Shown here piece after piece: positions 6,944-12,100 of a stretch of DNA of 12,100 nt. The translations under genes and the position numbers were made by a program. Below the pieces are notes generated by a model, which saw only the letters and a program-made list of their open reading frames with translations, had not been told where the DNA came from and ran no database searches. The stretch comes from an uncultured Clostridia bacterium. GTDB taxonomy: Bacteria; Bacillota; Clostridia; Christensenellales; Borkfalkiaceae. The stretch covers positions 1 through 12,100 of the forward strand of contig CAKQKQ010000060.1 of the NCBI GenBank assembly GCA_934249265.1, read 5' to 3'. Positions within the stretch are counted from its first letter, which is position 1. Each line of letters begins with the position of its first letter.

Positions 6944-8167
6944 TTAAAGTTTTTTCTGTTTTGCAAGGTATGCCGCTTTCAACTTTTCATAAACAGAATC
7001 GTCTATATCCAACTCGCATTTTGAATACGTGGGTAAATCTCTCCCCGGGCGGCGGTCATCGTCTCTCACCTTGTCGCGTTCTTGCTTTAATCTCAAGTTG
7101 GGTATGGCTTTGGGCGTTCCTCCGTCCAAAACCGAATAATATGCGTAAATCCCCGGTAAGGTCATATCTACCGCGGCGTACACGTCGATTATTTTTGCCG
7201 ACTTATTGCCCTTGCATGCCTCTATAAAATAATGCATGGGATAATAATCCGACCTTGCATGTCCCAAACCTTCCGCTTTGTCGGCAAACTCGTCTTTGGG
7301 GGTAAGTTTAATCGCCTCTCCGTCAAACACGCCCTCGCAACTGTCGAAGTTTGTGTATAAGGTGTATATATCGCCTTGCTTGCTGTCCTCTCTCGCGCTC
7401 TCCATTCTGCCTTTCGTTCCGTAAAACGAATACCAAATCGAGTTTTTACACAAATCGCCGTGAATACTTTTTATGATCGCTCCGTTTTCCAAAGTAATCA
7501 TTTCTATGCCAGCAATGCCGCTCTTTCTTCCCATGCGCGCGCTTCTGCTTACGAACGGCAATTCAAAACCCGTAACGCTGACGGGGCGCAAACCGCTGAC
7601 GTACAGCATAGGTCCGACCGAGTGAGTGCAGTAAAAATTCGCGCTCATGTTGTTTCGCCAATGGTTTTTATCGCCGTAGGTTATGTCCGCCCAAATCGGC
7701 TCGCAATTATGCACGTATTCGCCTTCGGCATATTCGAGTTCGCCTATTTTGCCCTCTTGATATAACTTCGTCATTTCCAAAACGGCGGGCATATAACAAT
7801 AGTTTTCCGCATAGGCATACACAAGCCCCGTGCTTTCTACCGCTTCGATTAAATCGACCGCCTCTTTTAATGATGCCACCGCAAGCACCTCGCTCAACAC
7901 GTGTTTACCCGCTTTTAAACTTTTTATGGCAAAAGGCACGTGTTCGTTGGCGTAATTCGCCAAAACCACCGCATCCATATCGTGAGTTATGAATTTATCG
8001 AAATCGGTATAACAAGTTATCGTCTTGATTTTTTTAAATTTATTCAACAAATCTTCTTGCTTGTCGCACACGGCTACAAGTTGGCACTCGTCTGTGTTTT
8101 TGCAAAACTTAATCATCGTTTCGCCGCGGAACGCGCCGAGTACGCCGACCTTTATTTTTTTACTCAT
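6944..8167 (-). CDS. Gfo/Idh/MocA-family oxidoreductase, GH109-like NAD-dependent glycosidase candidate
   Basis: 407 residues from ATG 8167, preceded by CGGAGGAAA. The N-terminal Rossmann fold shows GVLGAFRG (8-15) with acidic D35 ending the second strand (VAVCD), favouring NAD(H). The usual EKP motif is SEVLAV (E93, V94), so the family lysine of sugar dehydrogenases is missing, as in GH109 enzymes, which have EVPAA. The block HWRNN...FYCTHSVGP (Y179, H182) resembles the YPTHGLGP block of GH109, which cleaves glycosides through a transient NAD-dependent oxidation. No signal peptide, so it is cytoplasmic. As first gene of the minus-strand locus, next to a secreted depolymerase, it probably processes the released sugar. 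Plain dehydrogenase or epimerase activity remains possible. Confidence 0.88.
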   Translation of the reverse strand: MSKKIKVGVLGAFRGETMIKFCKNTDECQLVAVCDKQEDLLNKFKKIKTITCYTDFDKFITHDMDAVVLANYANEHVPFAIKSLKAGKHVLSEVLAVASLKEAVDLIEAVESTGLVYAYAENYCYMPAVLEMTKLYQEGKIGELEYAEGEYVHNCEPIWADITYGDKNHWRNNMSANFYCTHSVGPMLYVSGLRPVSVTGFELPFVSRSARMGRKSGIAGIEMITLENGAIIKSIHGDLCKNSIWYSFYGTKGRMESAREDSKQGDIYTLYTNFDSCEGVFDGEAIKLTPKDEFADKAEGLGHARSDYYPMHYFIEACKGNKSAKIIDVYAAVDMTLPGIYAYYSVLDGGTPKAIPNLRLKQERDKVRDDDRRPGRDLPTYSKCELDIDDSVYEKLKAAYLAKQKKL

Positions 8168-8520
8168 TGGTTTTTCCTCCGTTTTTTACTGCCCTTAATG
8201 CCCCACAAAAATTTTGTATGCGCCTAAATTTTTATGTTTTGTTTTTTGTGTTCGCGGTAGTTTTGTCTATGCATTAGCGGCGTTTTAAACTATGTATTCG
8301 CCGTCTTGCTTACATTTAAAATTGCGTTTTTTGCGTCATTTTTGTTTGCCACTAAATCGCATTTTTGAGACACTTTCATTTACTACTAAAAAATATTTTT
8401 GTCTTTGCCGTTCGTTTTGACTTATTCGTCCGCTTTACGCAATTTTGCCGCCGTTTTATCAATAAAAAAGTATTTGCATTTTACCGCAATTCATTGCAAA
8501 TTTAGTCTTACCTCATTTTA
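8168..8520 (-). promoter_or_regulatory. Long untranslated leader of the oxidoreductase gene
   Basis: If the extended -10 at 8528-8536 is the only promoter, transcription starts near 8521 and leaves about 350 nt before ATG 8167. I see no ORF, no convincing riboswitch and no attenuator T-run here. The only local structure noted is a pair of inverted ATTTGCA/TGCAAAT arms (8472-8478, 8495-8501). A closer, weaker promoter is not excluded. Confidence 0.35.
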
Positions 8521-8527
8521 CCCATAC

Positions 8528-8556
8528 AGTATAACACGAACGCGCCGCCATTAAAA
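8528..8556 (-). promoter_or_regulatory. Divergent promoter for the minus-strand glycan locus
   Basis: On the minus strand, TGTTATACT is an extended -10 (TG, one base, TATACT at 8533-8528). The -35 position at 17 bp spacing is TTTTAA, a poor match to TTGACA. A good -10 with a weak -35 is the usual form of an activator-dependent promoter, and candidate AraC sites sit directly upstream at 8556-8594. Confidence 0.55.
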
Positions 8557-8594
8557 TGGAAATTTTCCATATAGATACAGTCCGATTTCCATAT
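8556..8594. promoter_or_regulatory. Candidate AraC-family operator: dyad plus 22-bp-spaced direct repeat
   Basis: A 15-bp dyad ATGGAAATTTTCCAT (8556-8570) overlaps TTTCCATAT at 8564-8572, and the same nine bases recur at 8586-8594. The 22-bp offset is two helical turns, the spacing AraC-family dimers use on direct half-sites. The pair lies between the two divergent promoters, touching the -35 of the minus-strand promoter and ending 8 bp before the -35 of the regulator's own promoter. Binding is inferred. Confidence 0.5.
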
Positions 8595-8602
8595 TTTAAG
8601 TA

Positions 8603-8631
8603 TTGCTTTTTGTTTTTCAATGGTGTATAAT
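8603..8631 (+). promoter_or_regulatory. Promoter of the AraC-family gene, predicting a leaderless transcript
   Basis: TTGCTT (8603-8608), a 17-bp spacer and a perfect TATAAT (8626-8631). The expected start point, about seven bases after the -10, falls on the A of ATG 8638. No Shine-Dalgarno precedes that ATG. Confidence 0.6.
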
Positions 8632-8637
8632 CTTCTT

Positions 8638-9492
8638 ATGAAAACCATAGAAAACATCTGCTTATTCACCCCGCAAAAGCAACACGCGATCAACGAAGAT
8701 TTGGGAATTATCAACTTAATTTACGAAAAAAGCCTCGGCGCAACCGATAAATTTCTCATCGGCGCGGTTTTTCAGTTGTGCGTCGTCGTTGACGGAAACG
8801 GCGTGTTCGGCACGCTTAACAGGTCTTACTCTCTTAAACGAGGAGACGTTTTTTGCATATTCCCGTCCGTTCCGTACTTCGTCTCGAACGAGAAGGATTT
8901 AAAATTTATTTACGTCAAGTTTTCAAGCACTTACGCTTACAGTTTGTTCGACAGCCTTAAACTGACTAAAAATAATTGCTATTACGAAAACTGCGAAGAC
9001 ATTGTGAAGATATGGGAACTCGCCTTTTTGGGCAACCTTTCAAAACCCGAATTGACGGCAACGGGACTTGTTTTGCTTACGTTGACAAACTTGCAGCCGC
9101 CCGACGCAAAAACCACTACAAAACCGACTCAAGAAACGAAAATGCAAAACATTTTAAACCTTATAAACGACAATTATTGCGACAGCAGTTTCAATTTGTC
9201 CACCTTGGCGGAAATGTGTTTTTACAATAAAAAATATCTGTCCGATTTGTTTAAGGCGCGTTTTAATATCCCGTTTAACACTTATCTCACGCAATTAAGA
9301 ATCGAAAACGCGGCAAAACTTATCGGCTCGGGGTTTACTTCCATAAAGGAAATCGCTCAACTTTCGGGTTTTTCCGACCCGCTGTATTTTTCCAAAGTTT
9401 TTAAAAAATACAATTACCACTCCCCCGTTTATTGCATCAAACAAGAACAATTGAAGCACTCTTCTAAAAACAACTCTTCTCTTTCAAAGTGA
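8638..9492 (+). CDS. AraC-family transcriptional regulator
   Basis: 284 residues from ATG 8638. An in-frame ATG at 8620 would place the promoter's TATAAT inside codons, so 8638 is preferred; neither has a ribosome binding site. Residues about 1-130 form a cupin-like sensor half with RGDVFCIFPSVPYFVS, typical of sugar-sensing members. From M169 the C-terminal DNA-binding half has two helix-turn-helix units: FNLSTLAEMCFYNKKYLSDLF with NTYLTQLRIENAAKLI between, then IKEIAQLSGFSDPLYFSKVFKKY, the AraC signature. It is divergent from the three-gene glycan locus and separated by paired candidate binding sites, so it most likely activates that locus in response to a sugar. It ends with an unusual Ser/Asn/Lys-rich tail. 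Confidence 0.93.
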   Translation: MKTIENICLFTPQKQHAINEDLGIINLIYEKSLGATDKFLIGAVFQLCVVVDGNGVFGTLNRSYSLKRGDVFCIFPSVPYFVSNEKDLKFIYVKFSSTYAYSLFDSLKLTKNNCYYENCEDIVKIWELAFLGNLSKPELTATGLVLLTLTNLQPPDAKTTTKPTQETKMQNILNLINDNYCDSSFNLSTLAEMCFYNKKYLSDLFKARFNIPFNTYLTQLRIENAAKLIGSGFTSIKEIAQLSGFSDPLYFSKVFKKYNYHSPVYCIKQEQLKHSSKNNSSLSK

Positions 9493-9732
9493 TGTATAGG
9501 CTTTTTAAAGGTGACGTATGGTTTTAAATGATACATAACCTTTAAATTTTGCGGTCTCTTTCTAAATGATGATGTTATTTTAGAAGTAGCGCGCATTGCC
9601 AATAAGTTGTTTTGGCTAAATTTTTAGGTGATATGCAACTTTAAAAGCGATATTTAGTTTTAAAGTGATGAGTAATTAAAACAATGCGCCTTTGCTTTTG
9701 TGCAGTTTTAAACACTCTATCTTTTAGATGAT
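9489..9732. repeat. Degenerate array of TGATRTA-like motifs downstream of the AraC gene
   Basis: After the stop codon the AT-rich DNA repeats [AT]AARGTGATRTA followed by short TTTTAAA tracts. TGA or GA steps fall near 9490, 9512, 9529, 9567, 9629, 9648, 9666 and 9729, often 17-22 bp apart; one more is at 9878. No coding frame fits. It may be slippage-derived filler or a protein-binding array. Confidence 0.4.
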
Positions 9733-9773
9733 ATACGGCAAAATTTTTAATAAAATATAAAAATTTACAATTA

Positions 9774-9807
9774 AATTTATCGGTAATGTAAACTAATTTA
9801 TCGGTAA
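9774..9807. repeat. Pair of 13-bp direct repeats, 21 bp apart
   Basis: AATTTATCGGTAA occurs at 9774-9786 and 9795-9807, an exact repeat with a 21-bp offset, ten bases before the terminator hairpin. Function unknown; the two-turn spacing fits a direct-repeat binding site, but chance in AT-rich DNA is possible. Confidence 0.45.
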
Positions 9808-9816
9808 AACATAAAA

Positions 9817-9851
9817 GGCGGAAGCAGTACCCTGCTTCCGCCGATTTTTTT
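9817..9851 (+). terminator. Strong intrinsic terminator between convergent genes
   Basis: An 11-bp perfect stem (GGCGGAAGCAG, loop TACC, CTGCTTCCGCC) followed by GA and seven T. It ends the AraC transcript. On the minus strand the stem is followed by TTTTATGTTTT, so it can also serve the convergent small gene that stops at 9995. Confidence 0.9.
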
Positions 9852-9994
9852 ATGAAAGTTTTAAATTTATTAAAAAGTGATATTTAAAAGCAAATTATCA
9901 ACAACACAGATGCGTCGTTTTCTCCTTACAAACACCTTCTTATCCCTGTTGCGTTTGGCTATGTAGGTTATTCGGTTAGACAAACGGAAATTTG

Positions 9995-10306
9995 CTACTC
10001 AATAAATCCCGCCCATTGCGTGTGAAAAATTATTTCTTTACCCAGCCTTTTAGCCAACGCTATCTCTTTATTTACTTGTTCACCGATATATCCATTTATA
10101 TTCACTACATAAATAGCATCTGAAATTTCTATTTTCTTATAATGTGCGGAATTTAAAGCAACGATATCTTTTTCACTCAATTCTAATTTATCTTCGTTAT
10201 AGACGCATTGAAGCACACACATATCATATTTAGTTTCCAAAATAAATGCTATTTTTTTCATTTCATCTTGAAATTTCATACTTCCACAAATTGCAATAAT
10301 CTTCAA
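9995..10306 (-). CDS. Small nucleoside 2-deoxyribosyltransferase-fold protein, TTG start
   Basis: 103 residues. The start is TTG at 10306, supported by GAGGAGG with an eight-base spacer; no in-frame ATG gives a complete first strand. MKIIAICGSMKF is the first strand and nucleotide-binding loop, ISDAIYVVN (D63) the central strand, and GEQVNKEIALAKRLGKEI aligns with the family's catalytic-Glu helix (EIGxAxALGK), placing the likely catalytic glutamate at E81. Family members cleave or exchange the N-glycosidic bond of deoxynucleosides, but short forms are often uncharacterised and common in phages and mobile DNA. It is cytoplasmic, transcribed alone from the promoter at 10401-10429, and has no functional link to the glycan locus. 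It may act in nucleotide salvage or in cleavage of a nucleotide-like signal; this is not settled. Confidence 0.82.
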   Translation of the reverse strand: MKIIAICGSMKFQDEMKKIAFILETKYDMCVLQCVYNEDKLELSEKDIVALNSAHYKKIEISDAIYVVNINGYIGEQVNKEIALAKRLGKEIIFHTQWAGFIE

Positions 10307-10400
10307 ACACTTTACCTCCTCGACTTTCGGTTTGTTTTATGATCGCATAATTATATACTTTATACCTTCATTCATACAAATTCTGATTTGTCGATATCTT

Positions 10401-10429
10401 ATTATACCACAAATGTTCACGTTTTTCAA
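10401..10429 (-). promoter_or_regulatory. Near-consensus promoter of the deoxyribosyltransferase-like gene
   Basis: Minus strand: TTGAAA (10429-10424), 17-bp spacer, TGG then TATAAT (10406-10401), an extended -10. The predicted start point near 10394 gives a leader of about 90 nt. This is the best promoter match in the window, so strong constitutive transcription is likely. Confidence 0.75.
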
Positions 10430-10455
10430 TCTTCATCACGCATTTTGCACAGAAA

Positions 10456-10550
10456 GCGTCGCTCTCGTCCAAATCCCTCCCTAAACCTCTATTGTAAACA
10501 AAAAGCGGTAGGTCGAAACCTACCGCTTTTTGTTGGCTGGGGTGGAGGGA
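10456..10550. repeat. Direct repeat, copy 1: 25-mer, terminator and tRNA-Gln 3' remnant
   Basis: Matches copy 2 (10734-10831). It starts with a 25-bp block identical in both (10456-10480), then a variable A/T-rich spacer, a terminator hairpin differing only in its loop (10500-10531), and TGGCTGGGGTGGAGGGA (10534-10550), the last 17 bases of tRNA-Gln with CCA in reverse complement. After 10550 the similarity to the tRNA stops at once. Confidence 0.85.
10500..10531 (-). terminator. Duplicate copy of the tRNA terminator
   Basis: A 14-bp perfect stem, AAAAAGCGGTAGGT and ACCTACCGCTTTTT around loop CGAA, with A- and T-runs inside the arms, so it works in both directions. It is a copy of 10781-10812 and has no complete gene in front of it on the minus strand, so it would stop read-through from the tRNA side into the promoter at 10429. 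Confidence 0.85.
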
Positions 10551-10735
10551 ATACTTCCCCTTGTCAAGGGGAAAACAAACGCAGTTTGTGAGAGGTTTGC
10601 CGTCTGCGGCCGAGCAATTGCTCTTGTAATTTGCAAAGCATTTTACCAAAATTTATACTTGTGCTTTGCAAATTACTTCGGTCAGTCGCTAAAAACTTGC
10701 CACAGGAAACTTTTTCCGCCGCGCACCTTCGCGGC
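10551..10735. ncRNA. Hairpin-dense segment between the two direct repeats (possible MITE-like or structured RNA element)
   Basis: Successive perfect inverted repeats: TTCCCCTTG/CAAGGGGAA (10555-10573), CAAAC/GTTTG (10576-10588), palindrome GAGCAATTGCTC (10612-10623), 15-bp arms GTAATTTGCAAAGCA and its complement (10626-10640, 10662-10676) and GCCGCG/CGCGGC (10718-10735). No convincing coding frame and no RNA family recognised. The density of stems is far above the rest of the window. It could be a non-autonomous mobile repeat or a transcribed structured RNA; the ncRNA type is tentative. Confidence 0.4.
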
Positions 10736-10831
10736 GTCGCTCTCGTCCAAATCCCTCCTTTAAATATCCTTTGTAAAACCAAAAAGCGGTAGGTCAAAAC
10801 CTACCGCTTTTTGTTGGCTGGGGTGGAGGGA
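10734..10831. repeat. Direct repeat, copy 2, overlapping the tRNA-Gln 3' end
   Basis: Second copy of the 95-98-bp unit, offset by 281 bp from copy 1 (278 bp at its left end, because the spacer is three bases longer). Its right end is the genuine 3' end of tRNA-Gln. The shared 25-mer ends in CAAATCCCTCC, itself an inverted copy of the tRNA T-arm sequence. Confidence 0.85.
10781..10812 (-). terminator. Terminator of tRNA-Gln
   Basis: A 14-bp perfect stem (AAAAAGCGGTAGGT, loop CAAA, ACCTACCGCTTTTT) starting two bases after the tRNA's CCA on the minus strand, with a T-run ending the stem. The symmetric A- and T-runs allow termination in both directions. Confidence 0.9.
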
Positions 10832-10889
10832 TTTGAACCCCCGAATGACGGAGTCAGAGTCCGTAGCCTTACCGCTTGGCAACACCCCA
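10815..10889 (-). tRNA. tRNA-Gln (anticodon CUG), CCA encoded
   Basis: Read on the minus strand, it begins TGGGGTG and closes with CACCCCA, discriminator G and encoded CCA, giving a 7-bp acceptor stem. The D-arm contains GCCAAGCGGTAAGGC. The anticodon arm is ACGGA, loop CTCTGAC, TCCGT, so the anticodon is CTG and the codon CAG. The T-arm has GGGGGTTCAAATCCC. The 75-nt length, including CCA, is normal. It is a single gene with a terminator immediately after and a likely promoter at 11107-11079. Its 3' end is duplicated at 10534-10550. Confidence 0.96.
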
Positions 10890-11078
10890 ATATAATTCAT
10901 TTTAGATAATGCACATTAAATTTTTACAACGCTAAACCAAAACGTATCAAAATTTTAAAACGCCGTAATCCTAATTTACCTTATTCGTCACGTTTAATCG
11001 CCGTTTATCGTTTTTTACTTACTATAAACAACCGATTACTACAAGCCGAAAAAGAAAATTATTCTTTTACCGACAAAT
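10890..11078 (-). other. Presumed 5' leader of the tRNA-Gln transcript, no gene seen
   Basis: AT-rich DNA between the tRNA and the promoter at 11079-11107. I find no second tRNA, no ORF with a ribosome binding site and no terminator. If that promoter is right, RNase P would remove about 180 nt of leader. Confidence 0.4.
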
Positions 11079-11107
11079 ATAGTACCACATTATGTTTTTT
11101 TTGTAAA
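11079..11107 (-). promoter_or_regulatory. Likely promoter of tRNA-Gln
   Basis: Minus strand: TTTACA (11107-11102), 17-bp spacer rich in A, TGG then TACTAT (11084-11079). It shares the TGTGGTA extended -10 context with the promoter at 10401. It is the only good minus-strand promoter seen upstream of the tRNA, though 183 nt is a long tRNA leader. Confidence 0.5.
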
Positions 11108-11430
11108 CTCTTTGCGAGCCTTTTATGGATATTTTTATCCTCCACGAAATGTTAAAATGTAAAAAATCAAACAACCATATACTATATTTCTTCCAATTTC
11201 TGCACGTTTTACCGCATACGTATTATGTAAAGTTGACATTTTACAATTTTTAAACACGCCACAACCAAAGTTAAACTACACTGTAATACAAAAACTTTTT
11301 CCAACACGCCGTATATTAATTTGCGAACTTACCTCTTTTGATTTTCAATAAAATTATTTCGATATTAATAAAATTATGCGCATATTGCGACTTTATCGCC
11401 GCGTATTTACTTTTAATTTAATAAATTATA
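11108..11430. other. AT-rich intergenic DNA between the divergent tRNA and membrane-protein genes
   Basis: Apart from the palindrome at 11208-11231 and a short GGATA/TATCC hairpin (11127-11140), I see no ORF with a ribosome binding site, no RNA gene and no terminator. Confidence 0.5.
11208..11231. promoter_or_regulatory. 24-bp palindrome, copy 3 of the ATACGTAT family
   Basis: TTTAC and GTAAA form the outer arms and ATACGTAT the core, with three unpaired bases on each side. Layout and length match the copy at 4422-4445. It lies about 200 bp upstream of the -10 at 11434 and between two divergent transcription units. Confidence 0.5.
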
Positions 11431-11439
11431 TGTTATAAT
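11431..11439 (+). promoter_or_regulatory. Extended -10 promoter of the DMT-like gene
   Basis: TGTTATAAT, a perfect extended -10. The -35 position at 17 bp is TTTTAA, which is weak, as is usual for extended -10 promoters. The predicted leader to ATG 11573 is about 125 nt. Confidence 0.55.
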
Positions 11440-11572
11440 CAAAAAATGGCAATATGAAATATTCGACTGCATTTTAAACAACACAGCAAAAAAATTTACG
11501 GCATATACGTCTATCATACGCCTAAATTAAATCGATTATTTTATTGCAGAATTTTCAAAGGAAATCACTTTA

Positions 11573-12100
11573 ATGGAAAAATACTATTTAGTCATAGTTT
11601 TTGCGTCGCTACTGTTTTCGGTAAATACTTTTTTCAATAAAACTTACCAAAAAAACGAGGGCGAATCGTTTGAAAAACTTATGCTTTTTATGTGGGTTTC
11701 GTCAATATGCGGCGTTTTTGTCATGCTTTGTTTAAGCGGATTCAAGGTAAAAATAAATACGTTCGCACTGCTTATGGCTGCCCTCAACTCAATAGCGCAC
11801 ATAACTTGCACGATAATCGCAATGAAGTGCATGAGCAAAGTCAATTTGTCGCTCTATTCGCTGTTTATTATGTCGGGCGGAATGATTTTGCCCACGCTGT
11901 ACGGCTTTATCTTTAACGGCGAAGGAATAAACGCAACAAAGGCAATTTGCATAGTTTTGCTTATCGTCGCGCTGTTTGTTTCGGTGGGAAAACTGTCAAA
12001 CTGCAAAGGTTTATTTTACTGCATTTTGGTATTTTTCGCCAACGGTATGTACGGCGTAATTACGTCAATATACAAAACCAAAAGCACGATACATATACCC
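11573..12100 (+). CDS. Multi-pass membrane protein, DMT/EamA transporter-like (3' end outside window)
   Basis: 176 codons are visible, still open at the window edge. ATG 11573 follows AAAGGA (11558-11563). Six hydrophobic segments can be seen: near residues 5-22, 39-58, 64-86, 90-112, 122-137 and 146-166, separated by short charged loops such as KTYQKNEGES and KCMSKVN. The long helix pairs, the small-residue runs (LLMAALNSIAH, FIMSGGMILPTLYG) and the SKVNLSLYSL region between helices 3 and 4 fit the drug/metabolite transporter superfamily, whose members usually have ten helices in about 300 residues, so roughly the last third to 40 percent is missing. The substrate cannot be told; DMT proteins export or import small metabolites. 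It is transcribed away from the tRNA and is not clearly tied to the glycan locus. Confidence 0.75.
   Translation, partial: MEKYYLVIVFASLLFSVNTFFNKTYQKNEGESFEKLMLFMWVSSICGVFVMLCLSGFKVKINTFALLMAALNSIAHITCTIIAMKCMSKVNLSLYSLFIMSGGMILPTLYGFIFNGEGINATKAICIVLLIVALFVSVGKLSNCKGLFYCILVFFANGMYGVITSIYKTKSTIHIP

Noticed and set aside
8168..8520. Riboswitch in the long leader of the oxidoreductase gene
   Set aside because: I could not match any known aptamer core, and no terminator or sequestering hairpin is visible before the ribosome binding site.
8508..8714. 68-codon minus-strand frame over the divergent promoter region
   Set aside because: It overlaps the start of the AraC gene and both promoters, has no ribosome binding site, and its product has no recognisable features.
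10534..10550. A second tRNA-Gln gene
   Set aside because: Only 17 bases of the 3' end are present; the T-loop, anticodon and D-arm are missing.
10368..10649. 93-codon minus-strand reading frame across the hairpin-rich repeat
   Set aside because: It runs through a terminator and the tRNA remnant, has no ribosome binding site, and overlaps the strong promoter at 10401-10429. It is a chance frame in repeat DNA.

Overview
The window looks like chromosomal DNA of a low-to-moderate GC, Gram-positive (Bacillota) bacterium, most likely an uncultured gut-type member of Clostridia. The reasons are strong GGAGG ribosome binding sites, extended -10 promoters, a tRNA gene with encoded CCA, secreted proteins built from FIVAR-type repeats with a Ser/Thr/Asp stalk and a GC-x-GG C-terminal membrane anchor, and an AraC regulator next to a glycan locus. 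The class is an inference; no rRNA or marker gene is present.

Positions 1-8640 hold a probable polysaccharide-degradation locus read on the minus strand. From its upstream end it contains a Gfo/Idh/MocA oxidoreductase with GH109-like motifs (8167-6944), a 642-residue cell-surface protein with two beta-sandwich-like modules, three FIVAR repeats and a C-terminal anchor (6526-4598), and a very large secreted protein (4196 to beyond position 1, at least 1398 residues). The large protein carries related modules plus a right-handed beta-helix domain with the Asp layout of pectin/dextran hydrolases. The two secreted proteins share nearly the same signal peptide and the same first module, so one part derives from the other by duplication. 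An AraC-family activator (8638-9492) is divergent from the locus. Its promoter predicts a leaderless mRNA, and the space between the divergent promoters has a dyad and a two-turn-spaced direct repeat suited to AraC binding. A possible working model is that AraC senses a glycan product, the anchored protein holds or recognises the glycan, the giant enzyme cuts it outside the cell, and the NAD-dependent enzyme acts on the released sugar inside.

Positions 9493-10455 hold an AT-rich 3' region with repeated TGATRTA-like motifs, a strong bidirectional terminator, and a small convergent gene of the nucleoside 2-deoxyribosyltransferase fold (10306-9995, TTG start) with its own near-consensus promoter.

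Positions 10456-10889 hold a tRNA-Gln(CUG) on the minus strand and its terminator. A second copy of that terminator, with the last 17 bases of the tRNA, lies 281 bp away. The DNA between is packed with perfect hairpins and resembles a small mobile or structured repeat. Positions 10890-11572 are mostly non-coding. The window ends inside a multi-pass membrane protein resembling the DMT/EamA transporter family (11573 to beyond 12100). A 24-bp palindromic motif with an ATACGTAT core occurs three times, each time upstream of a gene, and suggests a shared regulator.
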